In this document: in pieces, positions 8,537-17,661 of the stretch | Numbering within the stretch: position 1 is the stretch's first letter | How the letters are laid out: each line of letters begins with the position of its first letter | DNA from: Chloroflexota bacterium | GTDB taxonomy: Bacteria; Chloroflexota; Anaerolineae; Anaerolineales; UBA11858 | Length of the DNA: 34,194 nt | Direction of reading: 5' to 3' | Assembly (NCBI GenBank): GCA_011039385.1 | Contig: DRBO01000160.1 | Coordinates: 1-34,194 of the forward strand | Notes under the pieces: generated by a model | What the model was told of the DNA's origin: nothing | Databases searched by the model: none | What the model saw: the letters and a program-made list of their open reading frames with translations, nothing else | Translations under genes and position numbers: made by a program

Positions 8537-11422
8537 CTACTGGATCACACTGAACTCTACGCTAAGTTCCGCCTTATTGCCTGCCTGATCCAGCGCCCTC
8601 ACAACCAGATCATGAGACCCAAGGACCAGCTGCCAGGGAACAATGAAAGGACTGATACGCCTGGATGCCAGCAGGGTGTCATTCATAAAAAAATCCACCT
8701 CTTCAATTTCTGCGGGATTGGTAAATTGTACTTCCAGTAAAAGGTCTTCTCCCTTCTGAAAGGTAATCTTGCCATCAAAAAGATCAGTGACCAGAACAAA
8801 TTCCGGGGGTGTATTATCAACAGATACGATCAGTGATCTCTTCTGGATTTGCTGGTTCTCCTGAATAACCACTAGCTGCAAGGCGTAAATCCCTTCCGCC
8901 AGATCGCTCGTGTCCCAAGTTCCAAGGCTTCGATTCTCGGCCGGGGAAGTGATATCCTCTCCTATCTGCAGCCAGGAACGCGGATTCAAACCAATCCCAT
9001 ACTGCAGTCGAGCCGAGACAAACCCCTCTTCCGGTATAGAGCCACTTATCCTCACCCTGCCCCGCACAAAAGACAGATTGTCTGGCGTTGTCAGGCGAAG
9101 CGCATCGTCATCCTGGTTGGCGTCCTGCAAATCGAATAAAACTGGAGGGACTTCAATCCCCGCGGTTTCCGCCCAGGTGTCCGCTAGCGGTGGCACATTA
9201 AGGTAGACGCGTTCTTCTATCTGTGCGGCAGGCGTAAAGACAGATGCCAATAGCCCTGTTTCGCGGTTGACTTCTAAAGCCTGGTAAAGCCCATCCAGCC
9301 CCAAAGGTTCATTCCCTTGAATGAAAACCTCGCGAACGATCCGAGGGCAAAATTCTGTCGGAAGATCGCCAGATGGATAACAGACATCTTGGGTGATAAT
9401 GCCTGGGGGCATCTCCCACTCTTCAGCCTTAAAATCCTGGGAAACATATTGGGTGACCGCTCGCCATAAATCGGCAGAGATTTCAACCGGATCGATGCCT
9501 ATCCTTTCCACCTCTGGAGCAAGCCCGCCAGTCCAGGCACCTACCACGATCTGTGGGGTGTAGCCAATCACCCAACCAGACTGTCCACCGGGTACATAGC
9601 CAGTTTTTACGCCTGCAGGCCGGCCAATGCGGAACACATCGCTTGTTTGAGGATCCAGCCAAGCTTCCTTGTCGCTTAAGACATGATTGACCAGGTATGC
9701 TAATTCCTCATTGATGACCTTTTTTTCCAGCAGATAATTGTTTTGGGAATAATCCAGGCCTGCCTGGTCTTCTATATGCAAGATCCCCACCGGTTTTATT
9801 TCTAGGCCTGTTGCATCAACCGCCCTGCCCTTTAGATAACCTCGATTTACAAACACCCCAAAACCCTGCAGCAGATCAGTCATCTTCAAGGGTGAATTCT
9901 CAGTAGCAGATAGACTGGTCAGATTTGTACCTGCTGGAATAGAAAACCCAAAAAGCCCTAGGGTGCTTCGGAATCGGGGAGAACCCTGAGTATCAAGTAA
10001 TTGTTCTGCCGGCGAAAGCAAATCATTTACCAGTGCGGTGCGCATGTTGACAGGGCCCAGGAACTCTTCCTCTCTGTTTGTCGTTGGATGCAGATCGGTG
10101 AAGATCAAATCGCGTTCAGGAAGAGGGATATCCCACACCAGTGAGGCGGGTTCAAAACCCTGTGTGAAAGAATTGAGGTACAAATAAGGGGTGATCAGAG
10201 TGCCAGGATCACGGGGTTTGTCCAGGCTGGCGGAATCCCCGGACTCAGTTACCCCAACCATCCCCAGCAGTTCCCCCGTGAAGGGATCGTACACCACCAG
10301 ATCCATTTCCAAGGGGTCATTGAGCTCCAGGTAAGGGCCGCTGTACCTGGGGAGCAGCCTGGCAGCTTCGCAACCAGATCCCAGCTGAAGATCCTGCTCA
10401 TAAACCCGCTGGCGCATGATTTCCAGCGTACAGGTTAATGCATCTTGCAGCTCACCATTCAGCGTGGAAATGATATCCAAGCCGCCACGAAGCAGCCGTT
10501 CCTCAGGAATAGATTCTCCTGCTTCAGCTAACACATAGGACACAAATGCGGGGGGGGACAAGTCATCATCAGACTCTGGATCCGCATAAATTAGCCTGGC
10601 CCTGGCTGCCCTATCCGCCTCACCTGAAGAGAGAAAACCAGCCTCGGCCATATGCTCCAGGACTTCGGCCTGATTTTCCCGGGCCGCTACAGGAGCGTCC
10701 TGTGGATTCAGGGCAGGAAAAATGGCCGCAGCAGCCAGCATAGCAGATTCACCCAGATTCAGATCCCCCAAATCCTTTCCAAAATAAAATTCTGCTGCCT
10801 GGGCAACCCCATAGATCTGATTGCCGTAGTAGGCACTGTTGAGATACCATTCGAGGATTTTTTCCCTGCCATAGGTAGCGATGACTTGGTCTGCCAGCAA
10901 ATGTGTCCGGATCTGATAATAAGGGTGGTCCAGTTCCTGCCAGAGAAGCAACTCTTTCACAAGGATCTCGGGGAATGGATCCTCTCCTCCATCCAGAATA
11001 TTGACCCAAAAAGAATCCGATCGCTGGAAGTAATCTGGGTCAACGGCGGCCAGAGTCGCCAGAATCAAATCCTCTGGCACCTCACTGAAAAATATGGTTT
11101 CCCCATCTGTGATGGCTGAATATCGCCGGACGGCAATGGCTGGATTGTCAAATCTCCACAGGACTCGCACTCCATCCCGATCGAGTATCCGGGAGGGTTC
11201 CAGCAAGGACCCGCTGATGGGATCGAGCAGGACTTCCAATTCTTGGGGAGATGGCAGATCCTCGGTAATCTCTGTGTAGAGGCTGACTCCATAAATCACA
11301 CCCGCTGAGGCCAGAACGCTGACCACCGCCGCAAGTAGAAAACCGATCGTTCCCAGGGGATTGGATCGGCTTTTCGCCTGTCTCTTCTTTCGAAACCGCA
11401 GGAGATGCAGTTGATATCCCAT
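8537..11422 (-). CDS. Class A penicillin-binding-protein homologue with degenerate active sites
   Basis: The order of parts is that of a bifunctional peptidoglycan synthase (961 aa): basic cytoplasmic tail, one membrane segment (about 25-48), a GT51 glycosyltransferase-like part (about 105-280), a transpeptidase-like part (about 370-660), a cysteine-containing linker (about 675-750) and Ig-like modules to the end. Family-typical stretches survive, such as EWYLNSAYYGNQIYGVAQAA and VKTGYVPGGQSGWVIGYTP. The catalytic signatures do not. The EDxxFxxHxG motif reads VDPDYFQRSDS (127-137), GGSTITQQ reads GGEDPFPE (145-152), SxxK reads TLIT (408-411), and SxN reads DLL (467-469). Only KTG (606-608) remains. 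I infer a pseudoenzyme, perhaps a scaffold or peptidoglycan-binding protein. It is last in the ssb-recN operon, 12 bp after recN. Confidence 0.85.
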   Translation of the reverse strand: MGYQLHLLRFRKKRQAKSRSNPLGTIGFLLAAVVSVLASAGVIYGVSLYTEITEDLPSPQELEVLLDPISGSLLEPSRILDRDGVRVLWRFDNPAIAVRRYSAITDGETIFFSEVPEDLILATLAAVDPDYFQRSDSFWVNILDGGEDPFPEILVKELLLWQELDHPYYQIRTHLLADQVIATYGREKILEWYLNSAYYGNQIYGVAQAAEFYFGKDLGDLNLGESAMLAAAAIFPALNPQDAPVAARENQAEVLEHMAEAGFLSSGEADRAARARLIYADPESDDDLSPPAFVSYVLAEAGESIPEERLLRGGLDIISTLNGELQDALTCTLEIMRQRVYEQDLQLGSGCEAARLLPRYSGPYLELNDPLEMDLVVYDPFTGELLGMVGVTESGDSASLDKPRDPGTLITPYLYLNSFTQGFEPASLVWDIPLPERDLIFTDLHPTTNREEEFLGPVNMRTALVNDLLSPAEQLLDTQGSPRFRSTLGLFGFSIPAGTNLTSLSATENSPLKMTDLLQGFGVFVNRGYLKGRAVDATGLEIKPVGILHIEDQAGLDYSQNNYLLEKKVINEELAYLVNHVLSDKEAWLDPQTSDVFRIGRPAGVKTGYVPGGQSGWVIGYTPQIVVGAWTGGLAPEVERIGIDPVEISADLWRAVTQYVSQDFKAEEWEMPPGIITQDVCYPSGDLPTEFCPRIVREVFIQGNEPLGLDGLYQALEVNRETGLLASVFTPAAQIEERVYLNVPPLADTWAETAGIEVPPVLFDLQDANQDDDALRLTTPDNLSFVRGRVRISGSIPEEGFVSARLQYGIGLNPRSWLQIGEDITSPAENRSLGTWDTSDLAEGIYALQLVVIQENQQIQKRSLIVSVDNTPPEFVLVTDLFDGKITFQKGEDLLLEVQFTNPAEIEEVDFFMNDTLLASRRISPFIVPWQLVLGSHDLVVRALDQAGNKAELSVEFSVIQ

Positions 11423-11434
11423 AATCAGATCTTT

Positions 11435-13159
11435 TCAGCTGATTTTTTCAGCAACATATGCCATCAGCTCTCTGGCGGAGGCCAGGTTTTTTTCACTTGG
11501 ACCGCCCAGCATTGTGGCCAACTCCTCCACTCGCGCTTCCCCCTCGATCTCAAGTACTTGAATTGCCGTTCTCCCTTCGATCAGGGATTTCACCACCTGG
11601 AAATGCTGCTGGCCAAAACCGGCCAGTTGTGGGAGGTGCGTGATGCAGATCACCTGGTGCTCTGGCGTGAGGCGGTAAAGTTTTTCTCCCACAACTGCCC
11701 CTATCCGTCCCCCAATTCCTTGATCAATTTCATCAAATACCAGCGTTGAGATATGATCAGCCTGGGCAAGCACATTTTTCAAGGCAAGCATCAAGCGGGA
11801 AGTTTCTCCTCCCGAGGCTGTCTTGGCAAGGGCTTTAAGCCCCTCTCCCGGGTTGGTTTCCACCAGGAATTCAATTTTTTCAAGCCCATCAGGGTAATAT
11901 TTTACGCGTTGTCCGGTCTCATCTATGACCCCTGCTGGATCCTCCTCTGACCTGAAAGCAATATCAAATCGAGCTCCAGCCATCTTCAAGTCATTCAGCT
12001 GGTCTTCCAACTCAGCGGACAGTTGCCGTGCTCCTTCCTGTCTGGCCCGGGTTAGGTCCTGGCCACTTTGCCCAAGTTCTACCAGCAAACTCTTTTCGAT
12101 CTTAAGCAGCTCATCAATCCGAGTGTTCCTGCCTGTGATCTCGTCCAACTCCACCCTGGCTTGATCACGGTACGCGAGGATTTCAGGTATATCCTGGCCG
12201 TATTTTCTTTTCATTTCCTGGATCAAGGCCAGGCGCTCCTGGGTTTTGTCCAATTCTGCAGAATCAAATTCGAGGTTATCCAGGTAGGATCTGAGCTCCT
12301 TACCAAGCTCAAACAAACCATCACTCAAGCCTGCTGTTTTCCCCGCAAGGCCTTCCAGCACAGGATCGATCTGGAATAATTCATTAGAAGACCGAACAAT
12401 CTGACCGACCAAATCCATTACTGTAGGCTGGTTTCCAGGCGCATCATCCAGGATGGTGAGGACCTTTTGACAAAGATCGGATAATTTTTCTGCGTTCACA
12501 AGTTGATTTCGGCGTTTGGCAAGCTGTTCTTCCTCGCCTTCCTGCAATCCCGCCAGCTCGATCTCTTCGATCTGAAAAGAGAGTAAATCCTTTCGTTGGT
12601 CCGCTTCCAGGTCAATCTGCCTTAACTTTGCCAACTCCCTCTGAGTCTGGCGGAGATCAGAATAGACTTCTTGGTAAGCTTTCAGCAATTCAGCTGTATT
12701 CGCATAGCGGTCTAACAAGCCCAAATGCTGACTGACCTTCATCAAGGAGAGGTGTTCTGACTGACCATGGATATCCACCAGGGATTCACCCAGCTCGACC
12801 AGCAGGGCAACATTGGTCCGGTGACCGTTCACCCGGGCGATATTGGGCCGATCCGCCCTCATCTCACGGGTAAGGGTAAGGTATTCGGTCCCATCCAGAA
12901 TTTCCTCTTCTTTGAGGCGCTTGAGCAAACTTTCTTTGATCGTCGGGGGGATTTTAAATACCGCTTCCACACTGGCAAAATCGCTTCCCTGACGCAGGGC
13001 AGACATATCCACCCGCGAGCCAAGGAGCATTTCCAGCGCTCCCATAATGATGGATTTTCCTGCGCCGGTTTCCCCAGTCAGGATCACCAGACCGGGATTG
13101 AATTCCAATTGCAGGGAATCTATTATGGCGAAATTTTTGATGCGCAGTTCAACAAGCAT
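11435..13159 (-). CDS. recN: DNA repair protein RecN
   Basis: RecN is an SMC-like ATPase that acts on double-strand breaks together with RecA. The 574-aa product is of normal length. Residues 1-10 (MLVELRIKNF) and the Walker A motif GETGAGKS (29-36) form the N-terminal half of the ATPase head. A long heptad-rich coiled-coil region follows. The C-terminal half has the ABC signature ASGGETSRLMLALK and Walker B TLVFDEIDQGIGG. The start at 13159 lies one base after the stop of the preceding B-box gene, which suggests translational coupling. The penicillin-binding-protein homologue follows 12 bp downstream. No LexA box was identified by eye. Confidence 0.97.
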   Translation of the reverse strand: MLVELRIKNFAIIDSLQLEFNPGLVILTGETGAGKSIIMGALEMLLGSRVDMSALRQGSDFASVEAVFKIPPTIKESLLKRLKEEEILDGTEYLTLTREMRADRPNIARVNGHRTNVALLVELGESLVDIHGQSEHLSLMKVSQHLGLLDRYANTAELLKAYQEVYSDLRQTQRELAKLRQIDLEADQRKDLLSFQIEEIELAGLQEGEEEQLAKRRNQLVNAEKLSDLCQKVLTILDDAPGNQPTVMDLVGQIVRSSNELFQIDPVLEGLAGKTAGLSDGLFELGKELRSYLDNLEFDSAELDKTQERLALIQEMKRKYGQDIPEILAYRDQARVELDEITGRNTRIDELLKIEKSLLVELGQSGQDLTRARQEGARQLSAELEDQLNDLKMAGARFDIAFRSEEDPAGVIDETGQRVKYYPDGLEKIEFLVETNPGEGLKALAKTASGGETSRLMLALKNVLAQADHISTLVFDEIDQGIGGRIGAVVGEKLYRLTPEHQVICITHLPQLAGFGQQHFQVVKSLIEGRTAIQVLEIEGEARVEELATMLGGPSEKNLASARELMAYVAEKIS

Positions 13160-13160
13160 G

Positions 13161-13679
13161 TTAATTTCTTAGCTGGTGATAGATATAAAACGTGATGATC
13201 AGAGCATAAGCCAGCCGCCAAATGATCGCGACAAGTCCCCCCAGTAATCCGTAACCCTCTATCCAGTAGGTTTCATACAGGTAATAGATCGGTGGCACAA
13301 GGCTGGTTAATAATGCAGCCCCACTCATCACAAATTTCAGCAGGGGGGAACGCCGGTTTTTAATGGCTTTTTTGGTTGCCAGCACGACAAGATACCCTGC
13401 CCCTATGGCGATCAAGATGTTGTAAAAGCCAAAGTAGGCTCCCAATCGACTGCCAAACAAAGCGATCACAGCAGTGATAAACGCCGCGATCAGATGGTCA
13501 AACCATTTTGTGGTGATAAATACCTTCTGCTGAGAACGGATACAATCCGGACAGCGGTAACCCGTCGGGGTATGTGTCGCGCATTGGATGCAGATCGGTT
13601 TATTGCAGCGGTTGCAGCGCAATTGTGTTTCACGCTTGGGATGAAACGCGCAGGTAAGTGTTTGTTCAGTTTCTGACAT
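13161..13679 (-). CDS. B-box-type zinc-finger membrane protein
   Basis: A 172-aa protein with an N-terminal metal-binding region and a hydrophobic remainder. Cysteines 10, 22, 25, 30, 33, 43 and 46 with His13 and His36 give paired Cys-x2-Cys/His motifs, including CNRCNKPICIQC and CPDC, like a B-box zinc finger. Membrane segments are likely near residues 62-80, 86-102, 114-134 and 145-168. The same kind of finger is attached to rhomboid-family or other membrane domains in some bacteria, but no rhomboid catalytic GxSG is seen here. The start overlaps the nadK stop by 14 bp and the gene runs up to recN, so it is part of the operon. Function unknown. Confidence 0.8.
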   Translation of the reverse strand: MSETEQTLTCAFHPKRETQLRCNRCNKPICIQCATHTPTGYRCPDCIRSQQKVFITTKWFDHLIAAFITAVIALFGSRLGAYFGFYNILIAIGAGYLVVLATKKAIKNRRSPLLKFVMSGAALLTSLVPPIYYLYETYWIEGYGLLGGLVAIIWRLAYALIITFYIYHQLRN

Positions 13680-14547
13680 TGGTTTTTTTTATGGCTGGAT
13701 TTTGGTCCATATAGGGAATCAAATTGCGATAAAAGTAGCCAGGGTCCTGGAAGCGGACAAATCGGACCATATTCTCGCTAGCGCGAATTTCTACCCGGTC
13801 ATCATTATCCACTTTGATAGCCGGCTGACCATCAATGCTGATAACAGCTTCATGGGAGGTGTGCACGGTCACAGAAATCTGGACAGACTCCTCCAGGACC
13901 AAAGATTGTTCAATAGAAAGATGCGGGGCAACTGGAACCAGGATGATATTTCTCAACTCAGGCGAAAGGATTGGCCCCCCCGCCGCCATCGCATAGGCGG
14001 TGGACCCTGTAGCGGTCGAGGCAACGATCGCGTCTGCGACTAATGTGCTCAAATGCCTGGTATTAATGAAGATTTCCAACTCAACCGGGCGGATAGTTAC
14101 GCCCCGGCTGATCACCGCATCATTCAGGGCATGCCAGCGGCCGAATTCCTTCCCCTGCCTATACAGCACAACTTCTAGCATCATGCGCTTCTCAATCCAA
14201 TAGTCGCCGGCCAGCAAGCGCTTGAGGGCTGCAGACCATTCATCACGCTGAATTTCAGTTAAAAATCCATACCTGCCCAGATTAATTCCCAGAATTGGCA
14301 CCTGGGCGGGAGCGCTGATATGGCCTGCCCTCAGCATGGTTCCATCTCCACCCAGCGCTATCAATAAGTCCTGCTGGCCGTTATTTACCCCGGTCCTGAG
14401 GATGGACTCGTCCATGCGGCCCAGAAGCACTTTTTTTCCCTGCGCTTCCAGGGAAGCACCTATCTCTTCAGCCAGGGTATATGCCTGCTCGCTTTTCGGG
14501 TGCACAGCAATCGCGATGCTGGTAAATTCAGTAAGGGCTTTTGCCAT
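13666..14547 (-). CDS. nadK: NAD kinase (ATP- or polyphosphate-dependent)
   Basis: This enzyme phosphorylates NAD to NADP and is the only route to NADP in most bacteria. The family motif GGDGT is present in LLIALGGDGTMLRAGH, followed by LGINLGRYGFLTEI and the NAD-binding region DAIVASTATGSTAYAMAAGG. The conserved NE dipeptide reads ND in HALNDAVISRG, a mild variation. I prefer ATG 14547 (293 aa); an in-frame TTG at 14565 would add six residues, and neither has a convincing ribosome binding site. The gene lies between the DUF3467 gene and the B-box gene, with which it overlaps by 14 bp. Confidence 0.94.
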   Translation of the reverse strand: MAKALTEFTSIAIAVHPKSEQAYTLAEEIGASLEAQGKKVLLGRMDESILRTGVNNGQQDLLIALGGDGTMLRAGHISAPAQVPILGINLGRYGFLTEIQRDEWSAALKRLLAGDYWIEKRMMLEVVLYRQGKEFGRWHALNDAVISRGVTIRPVELEIFINTRHLSTLVADAIVASTATGSTAYAMAAGGPILSPELRNIILVPVAPHLSIEQSLVLEESVQISVTVHTSHEAVISIDGQPAIKVDNDDRVEIRASENMVRFVRFQDPGYFYRNLIPYMDQNPAIKKTNVRN

Positions 14548-14593
14548 AGGGATATATTTTATCAATCCAATATATGACCAACATTAAAGAGAG

Positions 14594-14911
14594 TCAGGAA
14601 TCCTTATCTCCAGGATGCTGAAAGAGGCTCTCAGCCAAAGAGGTGCTGCCGGGAATGGTAATCTCACCAAAGGCCGCCTCGAATTTTGCCAGATTATCAC
14701 CCAGGGCCTTGTAAATCAACTTCGCGCTCAAGGGGCTCAATAAGATCCGGGAAAGGAATTTGGGCGCGTTCAATCCCGGCAGGATCTGGGCAAAATCAAA
14801 TACAAACTCTGATGGGGTGTGAGTGATCCTGGCCAGATTGGCATAAGCTGCATCCAGGTCAGGAGGATACGAAATTGGGGGAATCTTAAGTTCCCGAGGT
14901 TTTTTTTCCAT
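14594..14911 (-). CDS. DUF3467-family protein
   Basis: A 105-aa soluble protein matching the DUF3467 pattern: AAYANLARITHTPSEFVFDFAQ followed by a segment like 'SRILLSPLSAKLIYKAL' and then DNLAKFEAAFGEI. Members are small proteins of unknown biochemical role found in many phyla. There is no signal peptide or membrane segment. The ATG at 14911 lies 29 bp after the ssb stop, and the gene is followed 46 bp later by nadK. The position between ssb and nadK indicates co-transcription but does not by itself show a function. Confidence 0.8.
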   Translation of the reverse strand: MEKKPRELKIPPISYPPDLDAAYANLARITHTPSEFVFDFAQILPGLNAPKFLSRILLSPLSAKLIYKALGDNLAKFEAAFGEITIPGSTSLAESLFQHPGDKDS

Positions 14912-14940
14912 TACCGCTGCCTTACTTATTCTCTGCAGTC

Positions 14941-15363
14941 TTAGAAGGGAATATCATCCTCATCCACTACATCAGCCGCTCCACCGCCAGCGCCGGATTG
15001 CATGGCCTGATCTTCTGCCCGGGAGGATAAAAAGGTTACATTCTGGGCAGTCATCTCAAAGCTCGCTGCTGGTGTGCCATCATTTCGGGTCCAGACCCGG
15101 GGGCCGCCAGTTTCGGGATCCGGGCGGAGATACCCCTCAACCAGAACCTTGCTTCCCTTCCTTAAATATTGGTTCACAGTTTCTGCTCTTCCGCCCCAAA
15201 CCGAGACGCGAAACCAGGAGGTCTCCTTTACTTTCTGCCCACTGGAGTCCGTATAGACCCGATTGGTAGCCACTGACATATCCGTGACTGCCTGCCCACT
15301 CGGCAGATAGCGCATTTCAGGGTCGCGGCCTAAATTTCCAACAATGGTTAATTTCTGATACAC
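14941..15363 (-). CDS. ssb: Single-stranded DNA-binding protein
   Basis: SSB coats single-stranded DNA during replication and repair and recruits partner proteins through its C-terminal tip. The 140-aa product begins MYQKLTIVGNLGRDPEMRYL, has the OB-fold segment TSWFRVSVWGGRAETVNQYL, a short glycine-rich linker, and the acidic tip DEDDIPF. The linker is short compared with E. coli SSB. The start is GTG (15361-15363), decided by a strong GAGGAGG sequence 4-5 bases upstream. It is the first gene of the ssb-DUF3467-nadK-Bbox-recN-PBP series, and a TATAAT box lies 70-75 bp upstream. Confidence 0.97.
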   Translation of the reverse strand: MYQKLTIVGNLGRDPEMRYLPSGQAVTDMSVATNRVYTDSSGQKVKETSWFRVSVWGGRAETVNQYLRKGSKVLVEGYLRPDPETGGPRVWTRNDGTPAASFEMTAQNVTFLSSRAEDQAMQSGAGGGAADVVDEDDIPF

Positions 15364-15432
15364 AATTCCTCCTCTTCAGCAGCACATCACCCGATCCTGA
15401 GGGGTGTAAGGTACTGCTTTCTATTTCAGAAT

Positions 15433-15438
15433 ATTATA
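15433..15438 (-). promoter_or_regulatory. -10 box for the ssb operon
   Basis: A perfect TATAAT on the minus strand, with the predicted start of transcription near 15426 and a leader of about 63 nt before ssb. A convincing -35 box at 16-18 bp is lacking (best candidates AAGTTT or CAAGTT), so an activator may be needed. It would drive six co-directional genes down to 8537. Confidence 0.45.
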
Positions 15439-15509
15439 CACTGTCTCAGTTTACCAAACTTGACTCCAGGGCGAATCCTGTCTGGATTAGCTCCCCCTGT
15501 TCTGAATAC

Positions 15510-16283
15510 TCACTTGGGGAGGACCTCGCGAGCGATCAAATCGGAGAAGCTGACTGTCAGGGCAGTATCCCCGACTGAGCGGGCGTAGACCCCAAATGAC
15601 CCGTAGATCCTTTGCTGAACCTCAGTGGAGAATTGGGAGATACCATTAATATAGATATGGATCTCATTCTCAGCAACCAGAACGGCTAACTTTGTCACGC
15701 TGGGCGCGCCCACAGGGATCGAGGCACTTCTTGTCCAGGGGTAAAGGGTCGTAGTGACACCCGATACGTACCTGTCTAGGCGGACCTCTCCACTGCAGGA
15801 AAGCGCAAAACGGTAATATTGACCGCTCCCAATCACACTGAACAGGAATCCATATTCATCGCGAGCAGAACACAACACCGGGTTGGCGGTTATCTCCGCA
15901 TAAAAATCACCCACATCAGGTTTATCCCTGGTGCCTGCAAGATAGGTCCCAGATTCATTTATGATGATATTGATCTCCCCATTCCCGATATTGATCTGCC
16001 CGCGCTCATTCTGAGGGAGTGACCATCCCTCCGGGGAGATAAATTGATCCTGATATAAGACTTCGCCCAATTCCACCATCACCCCAGGTGTGGGTGTGAT
16101 TTTCAGGGTGGGCGTTACCACTGGCGTTTCTGTTGGTGGGAACCAGATCACCGTGGGTGTACTCGTTGGAGGTGGTGTCAGGGTTATTGCAGCCGTGGGT
16201 GTGTCCTCAGCCCTGGGAGCTTCCAAATGCAGACAGGCAACCAGGAAGAAAGCGGTCAGACTGATACAGATCTTTTTCATCAT
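15510..16283 (-). CDS. Secreted lipoprotein with Thr/Pro-rich linker
   Basis: A 257-aa product with a lipoprotein signal: MMKK, a hydrophobic stretch, and the lipobox LVAC with Cys17. A low-complexity Thr/Pro linker (about residues 27-68) follows, and then a globular domain of about 180 residues. The domain pattern (QYYRFALSCSGEVRLDRYV, later EIHIYINGISQFS and YGSFGVYARS) resembles the concanavalin/LamG-like jelly-roll fold seen in DUF1080-type secreted proteins, which suggests carbohydrate or surface binding. No catalytic site is recognised. The gene starts 3 bp after the purA stop, so it is probably expressed with purA, although no functional link is evident. Confidence 0.75.
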   Translation of the reverse strand: MMKKICISLTAFFLVACLHLEAPRAEDTPTAAITLTPPPTSTPTVIWFPPTETPVVTPTLKITPTPGVMVELGEVLYQDQFISPEGWSLPQNERGQINIGNGEINIIINESGTYLAGTRDKPDVGDFYAEITANPVLCSARDEYGFLFSVIGSGQYYRFALSCSGEVRLDRYVSGVTTTLYPWTRSASIPVGAPSVTKLAVLVAENEIHIYINGISQFSTEVQQRIYGSFGVYARSVGDTALTVSFSDLIAREVLPK

Positions 16284-16286
16284 TCG

Positions 16287-17576
16287 CTATCGCTGGATTA
16301 CCTGGGATCTCTCCGGACCCACAGATATGATGGTCACTGGTACGCCTAGGAGAGATTCGAGAGCTTTTACATATCCCCGGGCGGCTTCAGGAAAGTCAGC
16401 CCATTGCCGGGTGGAAGTCAAATCCTCCTCCCAGCCAGGCAATTCTTCGTAAATCGCTCTCATTCCTCCCAGGTTTCCAGGACCCATCGGTAATCTCTGG
16501 TGGATTTCTTCCCCGATCTGGTAAGCCGTGCAGAGTTTTAGCTGATCAAATCCTGAAAGAATATCCAATTTGGTAAGGGCAATCTCAGTAATCCCATTAA
16601 CGCGAATGGCATACCGGAGCAGGACAATATCCAACCAGCCAACCCTGCGAGGCCTTCCTGTTGTGGTCCCAAATTCATCCCACTGGTTCTGTCCTGTTCC
16701 CCGTAAGCGCGTGGCCAGATCTCCTTCCAACTCAGTCGGGAACGGCCCTTCACCCACCCGGGTCTGGAATGCCTTCACAACGCCAATTACGCGATCCGCG
16801 GAGCCAATCCCCAGGCCAAGACCAACCAGTGCCCCGGGAGCAGTTGGTGTGGAACTGGTGACATATGGATATGTCCCATGGTCCAGATCCAAGAGTGTTC
16901 CCTGGGCTCCTTCCGCCAGGATCATTTTTCCTTCGGCCAATGCTTTCTCGGCATATGCGCCGGTTTCTGAGAGATAGGGCCGGAGCTGTTCAGCATAGCC
17001 CTGGAAATCACGGATAATTTTCTGGTCATCCAACGGCTCTTCCCGGTAGACCACTTCCAGTTGATAATTGACTTCCTTGAGATGGTCAGCCAGGGCTTGA
17101 CTGAGTGCACCATCAACCAGCATCAATTCTGTCCGCAGGCCCGAACGATTAACCTTGGAGGTATAAGCTGGTCCAATCCCCCGGCCTGTAGTACCGATTT
17201 TAGCATCACCGCGAGCTCGCTCCCGCGCCCCATCAAGAGCCCGGTGACCGGGTGTGATCAAGTGGGCGGCAGAGGAGATTTTGACCCTATCCGGGTTTAC
17301 TGACACACCAGCTTCCCGGACCTGTTCGATCTCTTCCAGAAGCGTGGCCGGGTTGATGACCATGCCATTCCCGAGCAGCCCAACTATGTGAGGGTGAACA
17401 ATGCCAGATGGAAGCAGGTGGAGTTTGAATATGTCCTCCCCCACAGTGACCGTATGTCCGGCGTTATCCCCACCAGAATACCGGGCAACGATATCCGCTT
17501 CGCCAGCCAGGAGGTCTACTACTCTCCCTTTGCCTTCATCTCCCCATTGAGCTCCCACAATAATGTTCAGCGGCAT
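16287..17576 (-). CDS. purA: Adenylosuccinate synthetase
   Basis: This enzyme joins IMP and aspartate using GTP, the first committed step to AMP. The 429-aa length is normal. Motifs are the P-loop GAQWGDEGKGRVVD near the N-terminus, the IMP site DNAGHTV, GTTGRGIGPAYTSK, and the GTP-specificity motif TKLDIL. The ATG at 17576 is chosen over a TTG at 17594 because GGAG lies about 6 bases before it and the protein then begins MPLNIIVGAQWGDEG. The gene is divergent from the threonine-dehydrogenase gene across about 160 bp, and is followed directly by a lipoprotein gene. Confidence 0.97.
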   Translation of the reverse strand: MPLNIIVGAQWGDEGKGRVVDLLAGEADIVARYSGGDNAGHTVTVGEDIFKLHLLPSGIVHPHIVGLLGNGMVINPATLLEEIEQVREAGVSVNPDRVKISSAAHLITPGHRALDGARERARGDAKIGTTGRGIGPAYTSKVNRSGLRTELMLVDGALSQALADHLKEVNYQLEVVYREEPLDDQKIIRDFQGYAEQLRPYLSETGAYAEKALAEGKMILAEGAQGTLLDLDHGTYPYVTSSTPTAPGALVGLGLGIGSADRVIGVVKAFQTRVGEGPFPTELEGDLATRLRGTGQNQWDEFGTTTGRPRRVGWLDIVLLRYAIRVNGITEIALTKLDILSGFDQLKLCTAYQIGEEIHQRLPMGPGNLGGMRAIYEELPGWEEDLTSTRQWADFPEAARGYVKALESLLGVPVTIISVGPERSQVIQR

Positions 17577-17661
17577 AGAATACTCCAGATCCAATTCTTT
17601 ATATGATTTCCTTCGTGGACAAAGCGATTAAAATACCCGTGTAAAATGCTACATTACAAGA

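Noticed and set aside
10190-10201. Loss of the SxxK motif as a sequencing error
   Set aside because: Codons ACT CTG ATC ACC differ from any Ser-x-x-Lys coding by several bases and the frame is intact on both sides.
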